Part shown: positions 1 to 6,520 of the stretch, one piece after another
Position numbering within the stretch: the stretch's first letter is position 1
How the letters are laid out: each line of letters starts with the position of its first letter
NCBI GenBank assembly: GCA_964649195.1
Contig: CAZYPK010000102.1
Span: 1 to 18,978 of the forward strand
Length of the DNA: 18,978 bases
DNA from: JTS-RE9 sp964649195
GTDB lineage: Bacteria > Planctomycetota > Phycisphaerae > Phycisphaerales > Phycisphaeraceae
Direction: 5' to 3'
Notes under the pieces: model-generated
The model's input: the letters and a program-made list of their open reading frames with translations, nothing else
Told to the model about the DNA's origin: nothing
The model's database searches: none
Position numbers and translations under genes: made by a program

Positions 1-82
1 GTCCGCGAAGCCCCGGCCTAGGCGCACGAAGCAAGGTGGCGCAACTGAAAGTCGATGATCGCCTGGCCGGGGCTTCGCGGAC
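1..82. repeat. 18-bp perfect inverted repeat forming a long hairpin
   Basis: Positions 1-18 (GTCCGCGAAGCCCCGGCC) are the exact reverse complement of 65-82. Just inside, AGGCG (20-24) can pair with CGCCT (60-64), extending the stem past a single unpaired T. The loop is about 35 nt. No poly-T run follows on either strand, so this is not a classical terminator. It starts at the first base of the window, so its outer limit is unknown. I see no convincing gene between here and position 265. Confidence 0.8.
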
Positions 83-100
83 TCAGCCCCAGCCACCCGG

Positions 101-140
101 AATCCCCCGGAATCCGCCGCAATCCGCCGCAATCCGCCGG
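101..140. repeat. Four tandem 10-bp repeats
   Basis: Four consecutive decamers AATCCCCCGG, AATCCGCCGC, AATCCGCCGC and AATCCGCCGG lie in perfect register. The array is in the gene-free stretch 83-265, downstream of the minus-strand membrane protein gene. It is one of several short tandem arrays with different unit lengths in this window. Confidence 0.8.
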
Positions 141-265
141 AAAATATTTCGCCACAAAAGAAAGATGGACACGCCCAGGGAATCCCGCAGAAGGCGTTTC
201 GCGCAACGGATAGCGCATTGGGCCCGCTCGCCTTGGCGAAGCGCGTGAATCATGTGGAATCCGTA

Positions 266-733
266 TCACTTGTCGCTGTCGGTCACATCCGCTTGCAACA
301 CCAATTCATCCTGCTCACCCTGCCGGTCGCGCATGCGATGCTCGGTGGCCAGTCGGAGGATGTTGACCGTCAGGTAAATCAAAATCGCCCCGCCGATACC
401 GCTTCGAATCAGCACCCCTTGCCCCTCCGGGGTCGCCATCAGCGAAATGTCATTTCCAACGGAAACGAGGTAGAGCGCCGACAACTGCAACACGATGTGC
501 AACCCGCCGAGCGCCAGAACATAGAGCAGGCGATGTGGATACTTTCTGATCAGACTCGAACATCGAATCCCGGCATAGGCGTAGATGACGCTCACCAGCA
601 AGCCGACCATTGCGAACAGCCTGGTCATCGCGTCGGCCTGCGGGTTCCGAAAGTCAACGAGGTGCAGCATCCCTCCCACCACCCCGACGAGCAGCAGGTA
701 AACCGTGATCGACGAAGGTGTTTCCCGCATCAT
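266..733 (-). CDS. Hypothetical four-helix membrane protein
   Basis: This predicted inner-membrane protein of about 155 residues is not one I recognise. Four hydrophobic stretches are visible at roughly residues 9-26, 36-55, 69-91 and 108-126. They are followed by a charged cytoplasmic-looking tail rich in Arg, Glu, Gln and Asp. No catalytic or binding motif is apparent. The ATG at 733 was chosen because GAGAGG lies 9 nt upstream. A GTG start at 778 would add 15 charged residues with no visible ribosome binding site, and the adjacent ATG at 730 is also possible. The gene diverges from rplY across a repeat-containing spacer and shows no functional link to it. It overlaps a slightly longer plus-strand frame without hydrophobic or family character, which I reject. 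That it encodes a membrane protein is fairly sure; its function is unknown. Confidence 0.6.
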   Translation of the reverse strand: MMRETPSSITVYLLLVGVVGGMLHLVDFRNPQADAMTRLFAMVGLLVSVIYAYAGIRCSSLIRKYPHRLLYVLALGGLHIVLQLSALYLVSVGNDISLMATPEGQGVLIRSGIGGAILIYLTVNILRLATEHRMRDRQGEQDELVLQADVTDSDK

Positions 734-930
734 GGCTGCCGGCCTCTCTCGGTCAACGAAGGACCTTTCATGCTTCACAAGGCATCGCGTTGACGGGTTG
801 CGATGATCTGCGTTTGCCCGGAGCGGAAGTTTAACAGATTGAAGATCGCACGCGGCTTTGAAGGCCGGGGCAATCGCATGTCAGGGCCGTTCAGTTCTCC
901 AAACCGCCTTCGATTGGAAGGCGCCAAATG

Positions 931-1060
931 GCAAATCTCAAGTTCCAAACAAGCTCCAAAATGCGGAAATGGGAAAAACAAGGAATTCGGATTTCGCATG
1001 ATTCCCGCCCTTTTCCTTCGGATTTGGAGCTTGTTTGAGATTTGGGGATTGCGATTTGTG
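931..1060. repeat. Imperfect inverted repeat with octamer-like arms
   Basis: CAAACAAGCTCCAAA (946-960) is the perfect reverse complement of 1023-1037. Complementarity continues outward to an AAATCTCA/TGAGATTT pairing (933-940 and 1036-1043), with six extra bases in the left arm. The arms have a loose 8-bp periodicity of CAAAT-like words on the left and GATTTG-like words on the right, for example GATTTGGA, GAGATTTG and GATTTGTG. The same inverted-arm layout recurs at 12337-12441. Confidence 0.7.
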
Positions 1061-1112
1061 ATTTCAGACCGCACGTCACCCGGGAATCAAACGGCCCCGG
1101 CTTCCGCACCGC

Positions 1113-1143
1113 TTGTGCAAGGTCCGATTCTTTTTGCTACAAT
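1113..1143 (+). promoter_or_regulatory. Candidate sigma-70-type promoter of rplY
   Basis: TACAAT at 1138-1143 is preceded by TG one base away, giving an extended -10 (TGCTACAAT). A weak -35 (TTGTGC, 1113-1118) lies 19 bp upstream. Transcription would start near 1150 and give an approximately 89-nt leader to the rplY ATG at 1239. The -10 is convincing; the -35 is not. Confidence 0.5.
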
Positions 1144-1238
1144 CCGGGACTTTCCCCTCCCCCTGCATGGCGCGAGCGGCGAAAAAGAATGGGACCGTTT
1201 CCCCGCAACCCTACTGAACCTCGAAAGTCGAGAGCATC

Positions 1239-1910
1239 ATGGCCACGAACCAGATTCCCCGTCTTGAAGCACAGCCCCGCACGAGCATGGGCAGCCGCAA
1301 CGCCCTGCGCATCCGCAAGGCCGGTCAACTGCCTGCCGTGATCTACGGCCACAAGCAGGCCCCGGTCCATGTCACGGTTGACAAGAAGGCCTTCATCGAG
1401 TTGGCGCACCGCAACGTGCATCTTCTCGAAGTGGCCGTCGGTTCCGCCACCGAGCCTTGCCTGATCAAGGAATTGCAGTGGGACTACCTCGGCTCCAACG
1501 TGATCCATGTCGATCTGGCCCGCGTTGATCTGACGGAAAAGGTCACGCTCGAAGTGGAGATCGAACTCGTGGGCGATCCCGTCGGCACCAAGCAGGCCGG
1601 CGCGTTTCTCCAGCAGTTCCACAACGTCATCGAAATCGAATGCCTGGCGACGCAGATTCCTGAGTTGATCAAGGTGGATGTGTCCCATCTGAACGTGGAT
1701 GAGCACCTGGAAGTGAAGGACATCAAACTGCCCGAAGGCGTCACCGCGGTCACCGATGGCGATGTGGCGATCGCCGGCGTCGTGATTGCCGTGGCGGAAG
1801 AGGAACCCGCCGCGGGCGCAGCCGGCGAACCGGAAGTCATCGGCAAGAAGCCCGAAGAAGGCGAAGCCGCCCCCGCCGCCGGCGCCAAGAAGCCCGACGC
1901 GAAGAAGTGA
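1239..1910 (+). CDS. rplY: 50S ribosomal protein L25/general stress protein Ctc
   Basis: This 223-residue protein is the long (Ctc/TL5-type) form of L25, which binds 5S rRNA in the large subunit. The N-terminal 5S-binding L25 domain spans about residues 6-95, with the family pattern GSRNALRIRKAGQLPAVIYG at 18-37. The C-terminal beta-rich TL5-like domain spans about 98-185. The last 35-40 residues form an Ala/Pro/Glu/Lys-rich tail. The ATG at 1239 follows a GAGAG stretch and gives the expected N-terminus. The gene precedes pth, a pairing common in bacteria, and both act in translation. A good intrinsic terminator lies 28 bp after the stop, so pth may be transcribed partly or wholly on its own. 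Confidence 0.95.
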   Translation: MATNQIPRLEAQPRTSMGSRNALRIRKAGQLPAVIYGHKQAPVHVTVDKKAFIELAHRNVHLLEVAVGSATEPCLIKELQWDYLGSNVIHVDLARVDLTEKVTLEVEIELVGDPVGTKQAGAFLQQFHNVIEIECLATQIPELIKVDVSHLNVDEHLEVKDIKLPEGVTAVTDGDVAIAGVVIAVAEEEPAAGAAGEPEVIGKKPEEGEAAPAAGAKKPDAKK

Positions 1911-1937
1911 TCCGTCCTCCATTATTTTCAACCCACC

Positions 1938-1966
1938 AAACCGCGGCCTCGTGTCGCGGTTTTTTT
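1938..1966 (+). terminator. Rho-independent terminator after rplY
   Basis: An 8-bp stem AAACCGCG (1938-1945) / CGCGGTTT (1955-1962), with a 9-nt loop, runs into seven T residues (1960-1966). This is the clearest intrinsic terminator in the window. It lies between rplY and pth, so it should end or attenuate rplY transcription before pth. Confidence 0.85.
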
Positions 1967-1992
1967 ACTACACTCCACCCCCGACACTCCGC

Positions 1993-2053
1993 CCCTCCGT
2001 GCCTTCGTGCCCCCGTGCCTTCGTGCCTTCTCCCCCTCCCTCCGTGCCTTCCC
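1993..2053. repeat. Octamer repeats in the pth leader
   Basis: Octamers CCCTCCGT, GCCTTCGT, GCCCCCGT, GCCTTCGT and GCCTTCTC run in register from 1993 to 2032. After a short phase break CCCTCCGT and GCCTTCCC follow (2038-2053). On the other strand the unit reads CACGAAGG/CACGGGGG. That fits the CANGAARN octamer pattern seen at 12337-12441 and 18804-18835. The array ends about 6 nt before the pth ATG, leaving pth with a pyrimidine-rich leader. Confidence 0.75.
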
Positions 2054-2059
2054 CTTCCC

Positions 2060-2626
2060 ATGAAACTCATCATCGGCCTCGGCAATCCCGGACCTGAATA
2101 CGCCAGGACCCGCCACAACGCGGGCTTCATGGCGCTCGATCGCCTGGCCACCCGTCACGCCATCACCGGCGTCAAGACCAAATTCCACGCCGGCATGCTC
2201 GAAGGCGGTGTCGCCGGCCAGCGCGTCGCCCTGCTGGAGCCGATGACCTACATGAATCGCAGCGGACTCACCGTCGGCGAAGCGACCGCGTTCTACAAAA
2301 CAGCGTTGGAAGACCTGCTGATCGTCGTGGACGATGTCGCCATTCCCACCGGAAAAATCAGGCTTCGCAAGGATGGCGGCGCGGGCGGGCACAATGGTCT
2401 GAGCGACATCGAACGCGCCCTGGGAACCAAGGCTTATCATCGGCTGCGCATCGGCATCGACTCGCCGCCGGGCCGGATGCCGCTGCATGATTACGTGCTG
2501 GGAAAGTTCAGCGAATCACAGATGGAGGCATTGACCCCCGCCATCGAACGGGCATGTGACGCCATCGAATGCTGGATACGCGACGGCATCGACACGGCAA
2601 TGAATCGGTTCAATGCAGGGGAATGA
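2060..2626 (+). CDS. pth: Peptidyl-tRNA hydrolase
   Basis: This 188-residue enzyme cleaves the ester bond of peptidyl-tRNAs released prematurely from ribosomes, recycling tRNA in the cytoplasm. The Pth fold is recognisable from the N-terminus MKLIIGLGNPGPEY with Asn10, the catalytic His20 in TRHNAG, and PMTYMNRSG with Asn66. VVDDVAIP carries the catalytic Asp (91/92), and GGAGGHNGLSDI has Asn112. The length is usual for the family. The ATG at 2060 gives the canonical start; the frame stays open about 50 codons further upstream through repeat sequence, but that extension is low-complexity. No Shine-Dalgarno sequence precedes the ATG; the leader is C/T-rich. The gene converges on uvrB. Confidence 0.96.
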   Translation: MKLIIGLGNPGPEYARTRHNAGFMALDRLATRHAITGVKTKFHAGMLEGGVAGQRVALLEPMTYMNRSGLTVGEATAFYKTALEDLLIVVDDVAIPTGKIRLRKDGGAGGHNGLSDIERALGTKAYHRLRIGIDSPPGRMPLHDYVLGKFSESQMEALTPAIERACDAIECWIRDGIDTAMNRFNAGE

Positions 2627-2634
2627 TCGAAACC

Positions 2635-2669
2635 CCAAGCCCGATGGCGAGGCTTTGCGAACCGTCGGG
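2635..2669. repeat. Hairpin repeat between pth and uvrB (copy 1)
   Basis: CCAAG is followed by the stem CCCGATGG (2640-2647) / CCGTCGGG (2662-2669), with one G-T pair and a 14-nt loop. An alternative stem GCGAGGC/GCCTCGC reaches to about 2677. The element fills most of the 60-bp gap between the convergent stop codons of pth and uvrB, so it could terminate or insulate both transcripts. It has no T-run. A second copy with identical stem and loop length is at 18944-18978. Confidence 0.75.
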
Positions 2670-2686
2670 GCCTCGCGGCTCATCCG

Positions 2687-4903
2687 TCATATTCTCCCCG
2701 CACCGCGCCGCCTGCCCTTGCCCTTCTTCGATGAGGCCCGCGCCTCGCCCGGCTTGCCGATGCTCGGCGACGCCTTCAGTTCCGCGATGCGGTCGCGCAG
2801 CAGCGCGGCTTTTTCGAACTCCAGGTTCTCCGCCGCCGCGAGCATTTCCCTCTCCAGTTCGGCGATGAACTCAACCACATCGTACTCGCGGTCATCGCGC
2901 ACGCCGATCGCCTTGCGGGCGGTCTCCCGCGCCCGCAGTTCCATCTCGATGCCCCGGCGAATCTCCTTCTGAATCGTGCGCGGCGTGATGCCATGCTTCA
3001 GGTTGAAGGCGACCTGCTTCTCCCTTCGGCGATTGGTTTCATCGATCGCCTGCTTCATCGCCGGCGTCACCGAATCGGCGTAGAGATAGACCATCGCGTT
3101 CACGTTTCGCGCCGCCCGGCCGATCTGCTGAATCAACGAAGTCGGGCTGCGCAGAAAGCCCGCCTTGTCCGCGTCCATGATCGCCACCATCGAAACCTCC
3201 GGCAGGTCAAGCCCTTCGCGCAGCAGGTTCACACCGACGAGAACATCAAACTTTCCTTCACGCAATTCCCTTAAGATCTGGACCCTTTCGAGCGTCTCGA
3301 TGTCGCTGTGCAGGTATTTCGTCCTGATGTTCTCCTCGCCCAGGTAGCGTGCAAGGTCCTCCGCCAGCCGCTTGGTCAGCGTGATCACCAGCACCCGCTC
3401 GCCGGCGGCGACACGCTCTTTGGCCTTCTCGATCAGATGCGGCACCTGCGAACCGGCAGGGGAAATCTCGATGACCGGATCGACCAGCCCCGTCGGACGG
3501 ATCACCTGTTCCGCGACGACGCCGGCGGTTTTTTCCAGCTCGTAAGGCCCCGGCGTGGCGCTGACAAACACCACCTGCGGCAACTGCTTTTCCACTTCCG
3601 CGAACATCATCGGCCGGTTGTCCAGCGCGCTGGGCAGCCGAAAGCCATGCTCGACGAGCGTCTTCTTCCGCTGCTGGTCGCCGTGATACATCGCCCGCAT
3701 CTGCGGCAGCGTCACATGCGATTCATCAACGACCAGCAGCCAGTCGCCGGGGTCTTTCCGTTCACCGTCAATCGCCGCCCCCGTAGCCCCCCCCGGAAGG
3801 GCGCGGGCTTGTTCGTCGGCAAACTCGTCATCGTATTCGCCCGTGTCGTCGTCCGAGCCCTCGCCCTGCCGGGCGGGGCTGACCGAACCGTCGGCGCCGA
3901 TGCCGACGCCGACGCGAAAGTAATCGAACAGGGTGAAGGGCGTGGTGCCGGGCAGTCGGCCATCCAGATGGCGGCTGTAGTTTTCGATGCCTGAGCAGTA
4001 CCCCACTTCGTGAATCATCTCCAGGTCATACTTCGTTCGCGCCTGGAGCCGCTGCGCCTCGAGCAGTCTGCCTTCATGGCGAAGCTGCATGACGCGATGG
4101 TCCAGTTCATCCCTGATCGACTGCACCGCCTCGTTCATGTGGGTGGGGTCCATCATGTAATGCACGGCAGGAAAGATGAAAATCACCTTTTCTTCCGCGA
4201 GAATCTCACCGGTGAGCGGGTTGATGTATTCGATCCTGTCGATCTCGTCGCCGAAGAACTCGACGCGGTAGGCGTATTCCTCATCGGCGGGCCTGATCTC
4301 GATGACATCGCCGCGCACGCGGTAGGTGCCGCGGGTGAAGTCCACCTCGGCGCGTTTGTACTGCATGTCACTGAGGCCGATGAGCAGGTCCCGCCGCTGA
4401 ATCATCTGCCCTTTGGCCAGGCTGATGATGCGGCGTTTGTATTCGTCGGGCGAACCGAGGCCGAAGATGCACGACACGCTGGCGACGACGATCACATCCC
4501 GCCGGCTCATCAGGGCGCTGGTGGCCGCGAGGCGCAGACGGTCGAGGTCATCGTTGCGGGAGGAATCCTTTTCAATGTAGATGTCGCGGGCGGGGATGTA
4601 GGCTTCAGGCTGATAGTAGTCGTAGTAGGAGACGAAATAGCTGACCGCGTTTTGCGGGAAGAGTTCCTTGAACTCTTCGTACAACTGGGCGGCCAGGGTT
4701 TTGTTGTGGCTGATGATGAGCGTGGGTTTGTTGACCCGGGCGATGACGTTGGCGATGGTGAAGGTCTTGCCGGTGCCCGTGGCGCCAAGAAGCGTCTGAA
4801 ACTTCTCGCCGCGCAGGACGCCATCGGTCAGTTGATCGATGGCCTGGGGCTGATCGCCCATGGGTTCGTGTTCGCTGATCAGTTCGAAATGATTCGGGTG
4901 CAT
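2687..4903 (-). CDS. uvrB: Excinuclease ABC subunit B
   Basis: UvrB is the DNA-damage-verifying helicase-like subunit of nucleotide excision repair. It works with UvrA and UvrC. The 738-residue protein has Walker A GATGTGKT (40-47), the beta-hairpin region YYDYYQPEAYIP (93-104), Walker B VVDESH (391-396), and helicase motifs including SATPGPYE, NLLREGLDLPEV and QIGRAARN. A C-terminal UVR motif (IAELEREM...LLRDRIAELK) for UvrC contact is followed by a Lys/Arg-rich tail. Between TLFDYF and DWLLVVDESH there is an extra segment of about 54-57 residues (330-386), acidic and low-complexity, compared with the E. coli layout. The ATG at 4903 gives the family N-terminus; a TTG at 4948 would include a hairpin and was rejected. 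The gene is the last of the minus-strand run, 69 bp after fliA. Confidence 0.97.
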   Translation of the reverse strand: MHPNHFELISEHEPMGDQPQAIDQLTDGVLRGEKFQTLLGATGTGKTFTIANVIARVNKPTLIISHNKTLAAQLYEEFKELFPQNAVSYFVSYYDYYQPEAYIPARDIYIEKDSSRNDDLDRLRLAATSALMSRRDVIVVASVSCIFGLGSPDEYKRRIISLAKGQMIQRRDLLIGLSDMQYKRAEVDFTRGTYRVRGDVIEIRPADEEYAYRVEFFGDEIDRIEYINPLTGEILAEEKVIFIFPAVHYMMDPTHMNEAVQSIRDELDHRVMQLRHEGRLLEAQRLQARTKYDLEMIHEVGYCSGIENYSRHLDGRLPGTTPFTLFDYFRVGVGIGADGSVSPARQGEGSDDDTGEYDDEFADEQARALPGGATGAAIDGERKDPGDWLLVVDESHVTLPQMRAMYHGDQQRKKTLVEHGFRLPSALDNRPMMFAEVEKQLPQVVFVSATPGPYELEKTAGVVAEQVIRPTGLVDPVIEISPAGSQVPHLIEKAKERVAAGERVLVITLTKRLAEDLARYLGEENIRTKYLHSDIETLERVQILRELREGKFDVLVGVNLLREGLDLPEVSMVAIMDADKAGFLRSPTSLIQQIGRAARNVNAMVYLYADSVTPAMKQAIDETNRRREKQVAFNLKHGITPRTIQKEIRRGIEMELRARETARKAIGVRDDREYDVVEFIAELEREMLAAAENLEFEKAALLRDRIAELKASPSIGKPGEARASSKKGKGRRRGAGRI

Positions 4904-4909
4904 GACGGG

Positions 4910-4915
4910 ATTGTA
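4910..4915 (-). promoter_or_regulatory. TACAAT box just upstream of uvrB
   Basis: On the minus strand a TACAAT hexamer ends only 6 nt before the uvrB ATG. It is the same hexamer as the proposed rplY -10. If functional, it would start transcription at or next to the ATG and give a leaderless uvrB mRNA. No -35 at normal spacing is visible, and no Shine-Dalgarno sequence lies upstream of uvrB. Confidence 0.3.
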
Positions 4916-4923
4916 CGCGCGAG

Positions 4924-4963
4924 CCCAGGCACGGCACGGCAGCTTCAAGCTGCCGTGCCTGGG
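4924..4963. repeat. Strong hairpin between fliA and uvrB
   Basis: GGCACGGCAGCTT (4933-4945) is the reverse complement of 4947-4959. CCCAGG/CCTGGG extends the stem if an extra CACGG in the left arm is bulged out. It lies in the 69-bp gap between the fliA stop and the uvrB start. There is no T-run after the stem on the minus strand, so it is better described as a stem-loop that may stabilise or partly terminate the fliA transcript. Confidence 0.75.
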
Positions 4964-4972
4964 CCGCCGTGC

Positions 4973-5803
4973 CTACTCGAGTTCCGTCGCCAGTTCCTTG
5001 CTGCGATGCTGAAGCTGCGCCTTGAGGCGGGCGAGGATCGATGAGTGCATCTGGCTGACGCGCGACTCGGAGAGATCGAGCGTCACGCCGATTTCCTTCA
5101 TCGTCATCTGCTCATAGTAGTAGAGCACCACGATCAGCCTCTCGGCGCGGCTCAGCCCCTTGGTCACCAGATCCTTCAAATCAGCCCGCTGGGCCGCGTT
5201 GAATGGATTCACCTGCCGATCATCCTTGAGCACGTCGATCTCGCGGACATCCTTGTTCGAATCGGTCTCGAACCACTTGCGGCTGAGCGACACGACGCCC
5301 ACCGCGCCGGCGTCCTTGCGAATCTTGGCGAACTCATCCTTGTTCACGCCGATCTTCGTCGCCAGTTCATCATCCGTCGGCTTGCGGCCAAGCTGCATCG
5401 TCAGGCTCTTGCTCGCCTGATCGACCTGGCTCGAACGCGAGCGCACCAGCCGGGGCACCCAGTCCATGGCGCGAAGCTCATCGAGGATGGCGCCGCGGAT
5501 GCGCGGGGCGCAGTAGGTTTCGAACTTGACGCCCCGCTCCATGTCGAACGCATCGATCGCGTCCATGAGGCCGAAGATGCCGGCGCTCATGAGGTCCTCC
5601 ACATCCACCTCGTCGGGAAGCTTGGTGTGAATCCGCTCGGCGTTGTAGCGCACGAGCGGGAGATAATTCTCCATCAGAATGTTGCGAAGCTCTTCGGTGC
5701 CCTTCCTTTTGTAGGCGTTCCAGACTTCCTTGATTTCCGCTGCTCCGAGTTTTTCCCTGCCGCCTTCCGTGGCGCGTTGAACGGGTGCCTTGAGTCGTGC
5801 CAT
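4973..5803 (-). CDS. fliA: Flagellar sigma-28 factor (FliA/WhiG family)
   Basis: This 276-residue sigma-70-family protein would direct RNA polymerase to late flagellar and motility promoters. Region 2 is clear at about residues 45-125: LPLVRYNAERI, then DLMSAGIFGLMDAIDAFD, then FETYCAPRIRGAILDELRAMDWVPR, the last highly typical of FliA/WhiG/SigD. Region 3 covers about 126-175. Region 4, with a helix-turn-helix (MTMKEIGVTLDLSESRVSQ), lies at 218-265. The ATG at 5803 has AAGGAG 7 nt upstream. The gene follows flhG and the small membrane protein, a common position for fliA near flhF-flhG. No anti-sigma factor FlgM is in the window. The assignment to the flagellar sigma family is secure. Confidence 0.95.
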   Translation of the reverse strand: MARLKAPVQRATEGGREKLGAAEIKEVWNAYKRKGTEELRNILMENYLPLVRYNAERIHTKLPDEVDVEDLMSAGIFGLMDAIDAFDMERGVKFETYCAPRIRGAILDELRAMDWVPRLVRSRSSQVDQASKSLTMQLGRKPTDDELATKIGVNKDEFAKIRKDAGAVGVVSLSRKWFETDSNKDVREIDVLKDDRQVNPFNAAQRADLKDLVTKGLSRAERLIVVLYYYEQMTMKEIGVTLDLSESRVSQMHSSILARLKAQLQHRSKELATELE

Positions 5804-5810
5804 GTGTCTG

Positions 5811-5816
5811 CTCCTT
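5811..5816 (-). promoter_or_regulatory. Ribosome binding site of fliA
   Basis: AAGGAG on the minus strand, 7 nt before the fliA ATG, is one of the few textbook Shine-Dalgarno sequences here. Most genes of the window have weak or no such site. It suggests efficient, independent translation of the sigma factor. Confidence 0.65.
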
Positions 5817-5897
5817 GACCGGCGTTTGATCCTCCGCCTGGCTCAATCGTCCGTGACTGAAACCGGGCCGAGGTGGTGAACGGTGGCTGCCTCATCC

Positions 5898-6260
5898 TCA
5901 TGCAGCCGACCGGGATTGAACTGGTTCCTTGAACTCCGTCGCCTCGACCGCCTCCGAATCGTCATCGATGATGTCCACGTTCACTCCGCCATCGGCGGCG
6001 ACGGGATCGGAGGGAATGGGATGTTCGCGTTTGTAGGTTTCAATGTTGTCTTCGATGGTGCGCTGGGCGATCGAGCCGATGAGCCGGCCAACCAGGTGAC
6101 AGATGCAGAACGCAACCGCCGATCGCCAGAGAATGGTGTAGGCGGAATTACCCGCCGCCCATCCGACGATGAGGGAGGCCGTGAAGCCGACCAATGCAAA
6201 ACAGGTTGCGATCACATTCGCGGAAATGGCTGAGCACTCCTTTGCTCGGTTGCCAAACAT
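5898..6260 (-). CDS. Small two-helix membrane protein of unknown function
   Basis: This 120-residue protein is not one I recognise. It has two hydrophobic segments (about residues 15-36 and 41-63) separated by a short polar turn containing Asn and Ser. A cytoplasmic-looking tail follows that is rich in acidic residues (DIIDDDSEAVEATEFKE near 96-112). No enzyme motif is visible. It starts with an ATG at 6260 without a clear Shine-Dalgarno sequence. It sits alone between flhG and fliA in the same direction, 94 bp before fliA. Candidate roles from context alone are a flagellar accessory membrane protein or a modulator of FliA or FlhF/FlhG. It could also be an unrelated passenger. Confidence 0.65.
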   Translation of the reverse strand: MFGNRAKECSAISANVIATCFALVGFTASLIVGWAAGNSAYTILWRSAVAFCICHLVGRLIGSIAQRTIEDNIETYKREHPIPSDPVAADGGVNVDIIDDDSEAVEATEFKEPVQSRSAA

Positions 6261-6284
6261 TGCGTTCCGTCGCCGAGGATATGA

Positions 6285-6314
6285 ATACTAAACGACGCGA
6301 ACGACTCTCCGCAA
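6285..6314 (-). promoter_or_regulatory. Weak candidate promoter for the small membrane protein and fliA
   Basis: Reading the minus strand, TTGCGG (6309-6314) and TAGTAT (6285-6290) are 18 bp apart and lie upstream of the ATG at 6260. The 260-bp gap after flhG (6261-6520) is AT-richer than its surroundings and is the longest gap in this part of the run. A fresh promoter for the small gene plus fliA is therefore plausible. The hexamers match the sigma-70 consensus only moderately. Confidence 0.3.
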
Positions 6315-6520
6315 GGGGGAAAGGGCGAATCTCTTCAAAATATGCCCGAATATACGCCTAAATGACGCAATCGGAAGATACACCCCGCAAGACAAAAACC
6401 CCGGCGGATGTGGACAACAAGTGCGAAACCTTACACATGACGGATGGCATCCGATGCGGTGGCGCGATGCGCCGCCTCGCGCCGATGCTTTATTTCACCC
6501 TTGAATTCAAGCGACTTTCG

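Larger units (their letters stand above)
734..1238. other. Intergenic region between divergent genes
   Basis: This spacer of about 500 bp holds no gene I can support. Open frames across it cover repeat sequence and have no family character. It contains a large imperfect inverted repeat (about 931-1060) and the candidate rplY promoter (1113-1143). The rplY 5' untranslated region would include a small hairpin, CTCGA-AAG-TCGAG (1220-1232), ending 6 nt before the ATG. Confidence 0.7.

Noticed and set aside
36..248. Small open frames on both strands in the first 270 bp
   Set aside because: They run through the inverted repeat and decamer array and have no ribosome binding site or recognisable protein features.
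220..250. Hairpin after the four-helix membrane protein as a terminator
   Set aside because: Short bulged stem around CTCGCC/GGCGAAG without a T-run.
218..793. Plus-strand frame overlapping the four-helix membrane protein
   Set aside because: It is hydrophilic, His/Gln-rich and motif-free, whereas the minus-strand frame has four clean membrane segments.
803..1267. Plus-strand frame running into rplY
   Set aside because: It covers the inverted repeat and the rplY promoter, and overlaps the true rplY start in another frame.
4861..4990. LexA/SOS box for uvrB
   Set aside because: No CTGT-N8-ACAG or CGAAC-N4-GTTCG arrangement is present near the uvrB start.
4010..5044. Long plus-strand open frame opposite uvrB and the end of fliA
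   Set aside because: It lies antisense to clearly conserved proteins, has no family motif, and is expected from GC-rich third codon positions.
6455..6490. GC-rich hairpin after flhG as a terminator
   Set aside because: Only about 7 bp of stem (GGCGCGA/TCGCGCC) and no T-run on the minus strand; too weak to call.
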